In this document: piece after piece, positions 56,701 through 64,000 of the stretch
Numbering within the stretch: the stretch's first letter is position 1
How the letters are laid out: each line of letters starts with the position of its first letter
NCBI GenBank assembly: GCA_018398585.1
Contig: JAGTTD010000001.1
Coordinates: 31,447,438-31,511,437 of the forward strand
Reading direction: 5' to 3'
Length of the DNA: 64,000 nucleotides
Source of the DNA: Simmondsia chinensis
Taxonomy: Eukaryota > Streptophyta > Magnoliopsida > Caryophyllales > Simmondsiaceae
Made by a program: the position numbers and the translations under genes
Notes under the pieces: model-generated
What the model saw: the letters and a program-made list of their open reading frames with translations, nothing else
What the model was told of the DNA's origin: nothing
Databases searched by the model: none

Positions 56701-59700
56701 TCTTATGGATTATGTTTAGGAAAATTAATTTATTCATCTCATGATCAAATAATTCATCCCATGAATTTAATTTATATATTTTCAAGTAGTGCTTCAGTTG
56801 AGGATTGCGGAGGGACCTCATGGAAAATTTTACTGTAGCACCAAATGGGTCAAATTTGATTATCATCTCATAAAAACAATTGATTGCCATTTAACAAAAC
56901 TTAATTTCACTAAATAAGTTTTACTGCACTTTAGAATAAAATATATATTCACTCAAGAATTTTCTAAATAAATTTATTATTATTGTTGCCATAATTAACC
57001 CCTCTATTAGATATCCATGAGCAAAAACAATATTAACTCTCATCTCTATCACCGTAGTTCCCGACTCTCCCTTCTCGAGCAATTCATAACACAAAAACAA
57101 TTTCCGTATTAATATCAAATGTCAAACACCTGGAATACTATGGCCAAAGATTCTAGAATTTGTTCGTATATTTGCGAATCAACTAGGGGGATATCTTTCA
57201 ATATAGAATCCTAGTAAAATATACGTTCCTGCCACACTTCAAGCATTTGCTCAATGACGTAAGATCCTGGTTATTCAATTTTAACCTCACCATTTTGGGC
57301 ATCAAAGCAATTAACATTCTATGCACGAGTTGGGACTAATTCCCAAATTAGGAGTTATCGTCTTACAAAATTAATTATTTCTGACAATAGTAAAGAAAAA
57401 ATTAATTCAGGTGGTTCTGCTCAATGTTCCAATCTTATTGGAAACACCAACATAATACCCTTGGACCCCTATCCAAATGACCCAGACAAGTTATTAAAAG
57501 TATCATATTATCGTCTTATCAAACAAGTTGTCCAAACTTATCACCGACTATGAACATAATTTAACATCATGTCACTAGGTTAATCTAAGTATTTCTGTGG
57601 TTCAATCTCATTGACCACCTAAACCAAACCTGACACGTCATCTTGGATAACGTCCATCTCATGGAATGACTTAGAAAAACAATCATGCATGTTCAACTTG
57701 TAAAACATAATAAGACAAAAATAAAAAAAAATAATTTCATTTATTTAATATTTAAAACAAATTAATTGGGTTTTTCTAGGACACCTATTCCAACTTCCTA
57801 TTGACCCAGGACACCTAAATGTGGCATTATGGGTATCCTCCGAAGCAATCACGACTTGGTAGTACCCGTAATGGCCATGCATGAAAGATAAAACCTCATG
57901 CCTCAAGGCTGAATCAATGAGAGCATAAGCTATAGGCATAGGATATTAATCATTTAGGGTGGTTGCATTTAGATCTCTATAATGAATATAGACTTTAACT
58001 TTGCTGTACTCTTAAATAACAGAGACGATATTTGCCAACCACTCAACATACCTTGCTGTCCTGATGGATTTGGCCGTTAAGAGTCTCTCAATTTCCTCCT
58101 TTACCAAATTTATCACCTCTTGGGACATTCTTCTATAGGCCTAAAATATAGGCCTCGAGCTTGGCTTAATAGGGAGCCTATGCTTAATCTCTCTTATGTC
58201 TAAGCTAGGCATCTCGTGATAGTCCCAAGCAAGGCAGTCCTTGAACTCAAGGAGCAAGGACACATATTGCCTTCTTTGCTATTTTGAAAGAAGAGTGCTC
58301 ACATAAGTAGGCCTTGGGTCTTTTGCAAAACCCAAGTTAGCCTCAAGGGGAGGGCTACAGACTTCAGCTCTCAAGTCCTCCATTTTAGCCGGGGCTGCTC
58401 TTAGGTTAGATAACTCCCGCACTTTTTTCTTGCATTCCTTGGACTTCAAATCCATCCCGAGGAGTAAATGGCAGCTCTGCCCATAGTTGATCCTTAGCAA
58501 GCCAAGTCACTAGCTTTGCAATGGCTGAGGAGATGGCCCTTTTGGCCCTCAACGAGAAGTCTCGGCTTCCTTCCATAAAGCCTCATGCACGCCTTAAAGG
58601 TCCCCTTCATCAAGAAGGGCTCTCATGCATCCCCAGAAGTCAGAATCATTTAACTCCACATCAAATTGATCAACTTCAGCTTTAGTGAGCAGATTGTCAA
58701 AGATGGCTATCAGTTCCTCACGTTGGGTAGTTTCACGTTGGGTAGTTTGAGGAGAGGTCCTCTTCACATAATTGGAGCAAGCCATGAATGGCTTGTCATC
58801 TACAATAACAACCTCATAATTATCATGGTTCTAGAAGATTAACAACCAGTGAAGTGAAGAAGGGATACAATAGTTGGCATGTAGCTAATCTCTCCCAAGC
58901 CATGCATTATAGCTTGAGGTGTTATCCATTACAAAGAAGGCTATTAGCTTACTCAAATTGCTAACTGTTAATTCAATCGGGATGACCCCTTTAGACTTGG
59001 TGGTGGCCCCTAAAAAGCCACAGATTGCCACATCTAGAGTTATAAAGTCATCTTGAGATTTACTAATAACCTCTTGCATGTATTATAGCAACACATTGAT
59101 GGCTGCACCATTATCTACCATGATGCCATCAAATTTGGCCTTGATGTATAAAGGCTTAATGTGTTTGTTAGCAGAAATAGGCCAATCAAACATCATCTTC
59201 ATCATGGTAGGAAGGTTACCAGTTGACTTGGATGTTGGGGTTTTAACTTTAAATGACAAAGGAAGAGAATTACAATCAGGAGCTGCAATTTTAGCCACAA
59301 GCTCAACTTGGAGATCTTCATCTGTCGCTACTACATCCCCTTCGAGTCTACCCCGTGTCCTAGTAGTAATGAACTCCGAGGGAAGGAGCAAGGTAGTTCT
59401 GGCATCAGCTTGTTCAGGGAGTGACCCAAACTATATCTGGATCCCTTGGCTTGTTTCAGTTTTAGGACTTCCAATGATTAGTATGTCCTGATCCTAAGGT
59501 TGATCTTTTGATTCAACCTCTAGGGTCTGAGACTCCTCCATTGGTTAGGGGAAGTTTTCTTCGTAGAAGTCACTCTCTATATTAAACTATGTTGGATTGG
59601 CATGGTCCAGAGGTTCCACTAAGTTGATGCTGAGGGGACTATAATCATCCTCATCGTTAGATGTTCTTTGTGCTGGAAATTCTTGGCGATATAATCCCAC

Positions 59701-60020
59701 CAAGATTCCTTTCTTTCAAAAGATGAGAAACTACCCTAGCTCTCTAGCTTCTTACGCGTCTCAACTTTAGCATTAGTGGCTAAAGTTCTTGGTTCACCTT
59801 TTGTATCTTTAATTCCACAGATGCAGTACACTTGTCCTCGTGGCCTCTGTGCTCCTCATCAGAAAGCTTAGCCATGAAAGTATCAAGAAAAGCTTTGCGT
59901 TGTACTGCTTTCGAAGTAGTTTTGTCTTTTTTGTATTAAGAAAAGCTCTGCGTTGTACTACTTTAGAAGCAGTCTTGTCTTTTCCGTTCGCGTACAATTG
60001 GAAGGACCAACATCTTCTTG
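53797..60020 (-). pseudogene. Reverse-oriented Tat-type gag-pol block in int-3
   Basis: On the minus strand, right to left: protease (VDNGAAINVLL, 59083-59391; then SSYNAWLGRD); RT front (HRLPIKP, IERLLTAKSIRTARYVEWLA, RDLNA, YPMPIAYALIDSA, AFRCPGSIG; 57790-58240); RT back (FEWVAMPFGLKNACATYQRAMN with VYIDA for VYIDD, 55480-55845); RNase H (GQALSDFLTDHP, VQYEALIIDLQTI, VVRGDLQVI; 54640-54975); H2C2 integrase (HEGICGSH...GCRAC) and integrase core (MNYFTKWVETKSYRNI) ending at 53797. These motifs are those of the Tat lineage. The block lacks its own LTRs, is cut inside integrase, and is split by a solo LTR. Confidence 0.88.
55833..57795 (+). repeat. Solo LTR (copia-type) inside the reversed pol block
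   Basis: TGTTGGGAATGTATTTAAAAC...CACCTATTCCAACT, about 1.96 kb, with inverted ends TGTTGG(G)AAT/ATTCCAAC. It is flanked by CCCTA and TCCTA. It splits RT between CPGSIG and IFEWV; removing it rejoins the motif. AT-rich, no coding sequence or primer site seen, so probably a solo LTR. Ends and style recall long copia LTRs, but the class is inferred. Confidence 0.72.
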
Positions 60021-60682
60021 CATAGGCTGGTTTCTCTGCTAAGCATTAACAAAGCGAACCATCGAAGGTTTTTGTCATGGTTGCTGTGGTCACTAGTTGG
60101 TGTCCACATCAATTAGGTGATATTTTAGATTTCTTTTGGGTGCCTAGTCCTCATGATTATTTAAGCTTTCAAAGTGGAGCCTTCAGTTATCTCATACATG
60201 AGAGACTTCTCAAATGGCATTTTAACCTCCAAGAGTGGATATGCAAGGAAGGTGTAATGAGGAAGGAGCTTGAGTTTCCTCATTACCTCTTGTATCTTTC
60301 CACAATAGTGGTATAATACCTTGTAGCATACCCTTTCTAGGTCACGAGATATCCTCTCTTGGTTTGTTAAGCTCCAGGTGTGTTAAGTGGATGCTGTTGA
60401 TTTCCATAGCCAATTATTTAGCCACTGACAGTGAAATGTCTGATTTGCTTTAGAGTTTCATCAGTAAATTTCTAAAGAATGAATATTTATAAGTGGGATG
60501 AAGCTTAATGATGGGCCACTAGAATATCTCGTCATCCAGTGCATGCTCAAATGATGGGAACCTTAATATCCCTTCAAGGACCAATCTATGTAACAAGTTG
60601 TTTGCAACCCATGCCTTTTGAGTATTGTTCAAGACCATTGTTCTCCTGGAAAGGGGGAAATGATTAGTTTGAATGATGCTTC
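60021..60682. other. End of int-3, unassigned
   Basis: No firm gene. A 79-codon plus frame at 60077-60316 and minus-strand open stretches lack recognisable motifs. GGAAAGGGGGAAATGA at about 60647-60662 may be the polypurine tract, although it lies about 20 bp before LTR-5. Confidence 0.45.
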
Positions 60683-62050
60683 TATTTATACCTTAATTCT
60701 AAAAGGCCTGGGATGACGCTGTTTTGAGCAAAGTGCTACGTGCGTAAGACGTGAGGCCTCCCTTAAGGAGAATCAAGTCTTTAGGTGCTGAGGTAATAGT
60801 GTCTCGAGCCCAGTATCTTGAAGAGATGATCACCCTGACAAGGGTAACAACCTCTCATGGACTTAAGATGGTCGAAGGGTAAAAGGAGCTCGAGTTCAGG
60901 GGGCTGCTAAAAAGACTGCAAGATAGGTGGTTTCCAGGTGCTAGGTGGTTACTTGGAGCGCAATCTTAGATGCTTGGGCACTCAGCTTAATCCAAGAGGA
61001 TGTGGTGCTTCTAGAAGGGACTTCCACTAAGATGACAGATGTGAGCTCTAAGGATTTCCCTCCAATACAGTATTCATGACACGTTTATTGAAGATTTGTT
61101 CGTGTAAATAGCAAGCTTAGTAGCTAGATGTGGGTGAAATTGTAGCATCAATAGAAGCATCCGTTATTTTTCATTTTCTATAAATAAAGGACTCTATTTC
61201 AATCCAAAGTAGTAAACACCCTCTATACAAAACTTCTTCAAGTTTTCTTTACAGTACGCTTGTGCATTTTCCTTAGGAGTACCATAACATAGCTTAGCAT
61301 AGAACTTGTTGTACTTGCTTCATTAGTAATACAGTTTCTTGGGCTTTAGGTATGACTTTCTAGTTTTAATTTGTTCCCAAATTTCGACAAGTTGAAAATT
61401 GTGGCTTTAGTTTAAAAAGTTGATTGCTATGGCTTGATCTTGATTGCATTGGTCTTAACACTATTGTCATTGCTTAATAAGTCAAGTGAACTTAGGTTCA
61501 CACCATTGTTTAGGGCTTTGACTACCAAGGCTTGACCTTGATTGTGCCAGTCCTAACTCAATGACCTGAATCCAATTTACTCCACCTCAATCTTGTTAGA
61601 CCTTAACTTATTCGAGTTAGTATAAGTCAAGGTTGACAGGCTTATAAACTTGATTGACTCGGGCTTGTAAGTAGTCTGCTAAGCCCTTGGGTTTGTCTCC
61701 ACCCCAGTTCCTGACTTTTAAGTGTACAAGGAAAGCTGTATGTGAGCCCTGCTCTGTCACTGTACCTACCACTTCAGTTAGGTCCGTATCCATTTATTTT
61801 TTGTCAACATAAATATTCAAGAAAAGTCTTCTTAATTGAAGCATGAGTGGAACTCACTTTATAATCGAAGTCAGGTACACCAATATATCACAACCTTTTC
61901 TTCAAAAATGGTGAGTGGTTGAGGTCAAAGAGGTACAATTGGTAATTAGGCTCACTCCCTAGTCGTGGTGAGTCCTTGTTGCAAATTTGTTTTGTTTATC
62001 ATTTTACGGCGACCAAATTACACTTAACTACAAAAAAAATAAAGCCAACA
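60683..62050 (+). repeat. Family T LTR-5 (shared by int-3 and int-4)
   Basis: TATTTATACCTTAATTC...AAAGCCAACA, 1368 bp, TATAAATAAAGG at about 61179. It is followed by a primer-site remnant (AGAGACCACAGTGGGAGGCC) and a gag start, so it serves both sides, like LTR-2. Confidence 0.88.
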
Positions 62051-62145
62051 TGCCTTTTAGAGACCACAGTGGGAGGCCTAAAATGGAACTCCATCGTCTC
62101 TGGCCCATGGTGGATTACTAGAACGTAGTTTCAATCCATTCACCA

Positions 62146-64000
62146 ATGATCAGAATTAGGAGGTCCAGTGTTCTCAAGCATGAGGAGCCAGAGGGCTTAA
62201 CCTTGATTGGATCCCCGCTTGAGTATCCTCTTGAATAGAGCCCTATAACATGAAGGGATGAACCAAGCCATTGCCTTAACAGTGAGAGCGGTGGTGATGA
62301 TGACATGCTAGAGGATGAGCGAATGGATATAGATTGCTTTTCTGGCAAGAGTTTCATGGCCATGCTTAAATGTTGTTTAGAAATTGTTGACCAAAGATTT
62401 CAACAATCATTGCGAGAGTCCCATGAGAGACAACATGCTGAAGCAAAGCGCAAGCAAGTGACCCAAAGTGAAAGCTAAGCCGCCATGAGAGCTGTAATAA
62501 ACAACATTGGAATCTCAATGTAGGACAGGCATCTCAAGGAAACTGATAGAGCCTTAGTTGAAATGAACTGAACTTTATCTTGTACCGCTACCCTTGCTGC
62601 TAAGGACGCGGCAAGATAGACAGTAGTTAAAGTCGAGCCTATTTTGGTAAGATAAGCTAAGGCTCATAATGGCTTGGTTCAAGCCGTTAGAGAGGATATC
62701 GTGCAACTTAGGCCCACACCTTCTTCGTCAGTGACAACTGGATATCCTCATGAGGCTCGCTCGAGCGCATGTACCAGTGACTCAGGTTGACCATAATGTC
62801 CCTATGAGAACAAAAAACCCAGCTATGGCTAACCCGACATACACTTGGAACCTAGCTGTAGGAACAATGTGCTTCTTGGGGTTGCTAGCCCTTCGAATCA
62901 GACTTTTTCTCGGCCCTTGAGGGATCTCAATGCCAAATTGTGTCATGGTCATGACCCTTTTGTTTCTCTTGACATTGTCTAGATATCAAGCAGGTTGTCC
63001 GTGGTCCGTGTTGGGGTCGAGTGTCAAGCTGTCCTAGGTCGCTGTCCAGGTCTGAGCTATCGCGCGCCTTGACAATTTCATGACAAGGTCTGGTCGCTGC
63101 CTTTCCCGTGTCCCAGCACGCGCCCAGGTTGTGCCCGGTTCCGTGTCCCAGGTTGTGCCGCGTCCCGGCTGATCCAGTGCCAGCACCGTGTCAAGCCCGT
63201 GCCCCCAGGCTTCTGTTCCTGGTCCACGCCTCAGCCTAGCGTGCCCCTTTTCTAGCCGTTGGAAGGCGCCTAGGAGGTTAGACGCTCCCACTAGCCGTTG
63301 GGGAGCTTAGGATTATTTTGTATTTTAGCATATGATGTAATTCTCTATAAATAGATTTTGTATTCCAATTTGTAAAGCATTCAAAGACAATTAATAAAGA
63401 TTACTACTTTTCTCATCTAATCTCTCTATTTTCTCATCTTCTCAATTCTATTTCTCTCTCATCTCAACTCTCTTTCTTTCTCATCTAACCTCTTTTCAAG
63501 ATTTGGGCCTAAGACATCATCTTGGGCCGTCACAATCCCAAGATTGTGACAATTTGCCGGTATTAATTGTCCTTGAGACAGGGGGTAAAACCATTCACAC
63601 CCTTCTCAAGTAGTGGAGGTAACCTTGAGGCCCACTCATGGCCTTGCAGTGGGGATGCAAGTATAGATACCCACTCCCACGAACCAGCCTCTCCTTCCTA
63701 GACCTCTGCACATTTAATTACACTGGGGGCCAAGCTAACCTCCCACTTCCTTAAGACCATGACTTGGGGACTGATCAAGCGAGGGCGAACCAACAGCCTG
63801 CTAATACAAGTGTGCTCCCAGGTATGCTGTATAACCCAGATCCTACTGGAAAATATTTTATGGCCAAACAAGTGCATGGTGATATTGATCTGGGGGGTTA
63901 CCCTTGGTTTGGGTAACACATCCGTTCTTAAACCCAATTGTGATGGGTACTCAGGGGTATCCTGCTGATCCCCCTCGAGATCCTCACCCACTTGGAGGCA
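62146..64000 (+). pseudogene. Family T gag (int-4), runs off the window
   Basis: MIRIRRSSVLKHEEPEGLTLIGS... at 62146, with stops near 62236, 62254, 62476 and beyond. It is interrupted by a solo LTR at 62941-63551 and continues (CCACTCATGGCCTTGCAGTG onward) colinear with int-1 19600-19990. The capsid core would lie beyond base 64000. Confidence 0.8.
62941..63551 (+). repeat. Solo LTR in int-4
   Basis: TGTCATGGTCATGACCC...CCAAGATTGTGACA, 611 bp, inverted ends TGTCA/TGACA, flanked by AATTG and ATTTG. CTATAAATAG at about 63348 and AATAAAG at about 63393 look like promoter and polyadenylation signals. The first half is GC-rich (GTGTCCCAG, CGTGCCCCC), unlike its surroundings. Confidence 0.8.

Noticed and set aside
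60077..60316. 79-codon plus-strand frame
   Set aside because: No motif, and it lies at the edge of the reversed pol block where both strands have chance open frames.
63034..63291. 85-codon minus-strand frame
   Set aside because: It lies in the GC-rich part of a solo LTR, has low complexity and no family motifs.

Overview
The window is plant nuclear DNA, from an angiosperm and probably a eudicot. The evidence is a plant SUVR3-type SET-domain gene fragment, LTR retrotransposons of typical plant lineages (Ty1/copia, Ty3/gypsy Tat-like, Ty3/gypsy chromovirus), a plant L1-type LINE, and two SINEs with the Au-type 3' region known from flowering plants. I did not identify the species. Apart from the SUVR3 exon, almost everything recognisable is transposable-element DNA, and almost every reading frame is broken.

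Layout. 1-2975: 5' half of a degenerate Ty1/copia element on the minus strand (5' LTR 2509-2975, primer site, gag, protease, integrase; reverse transcriptase would begin beyond base 1). 2976-5682: non-coding, with a SINE at 4195-4445 whose head is a near-complete 5S rRNA. 5685-6294: first exon of SUVR3 (minus), ending at a GT donor. No second exon was found in the window, so the copia element and the SINE may lie inside its intron. 6295-7091: upstream non-coding DNA.

7092-64000: five LTRs of one Tat-like family (here 'family T', LTR about 1.37-1.39 kb), all in plus orientation, separated by gag-bearing internal regions. The order is LTR-1, int-1, LTR-2, int-2, LTR-3, LTR-4, int-3, LTR-5, int-4. 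LTR-1 is split by a non-autonomous element (N1, 7681-17867), which is itself split by its relative N2 (9508-14341). Int-2 carries a minus-strand LINE (23908-29951), a decapitated element (30741-31674) and a non-autonomous element N3 (32860-37081). LTR-3 is split by a coding-free, tandem-repeat-rich element L (38218-51548). One LTR of L is split by a chromovirus C (38506-43862), and the 3' LTR of C carries a second SINE (43492-43733), so this nest is four layers deep. Int-3 holds a reverse-oriented Tat pol block that is itself split by a solo copia-type LTR (55833-57795). Int-4 is split by a solo LTR (62941-63551).

Most points that look new lie inside the elements: the 5S-headed SINE; the roughly 1,000-codon orphan frame of N1/N2, which occupies the gag-pol position; an 18-nt inverted repeat held 18-19 nt upstream of the 3' LTR in N1, N2, N3 and the decapitated element and also present in C; a 36-base G run in the polypurine region of C; shared-LTR tandem copies of family T; and a 179-bp satellite-like array inside L. 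Coordinates of LTR ends rest on matching TG/CA-type ends, primer sites, polypurine tracts and target-site duplications read by eye.
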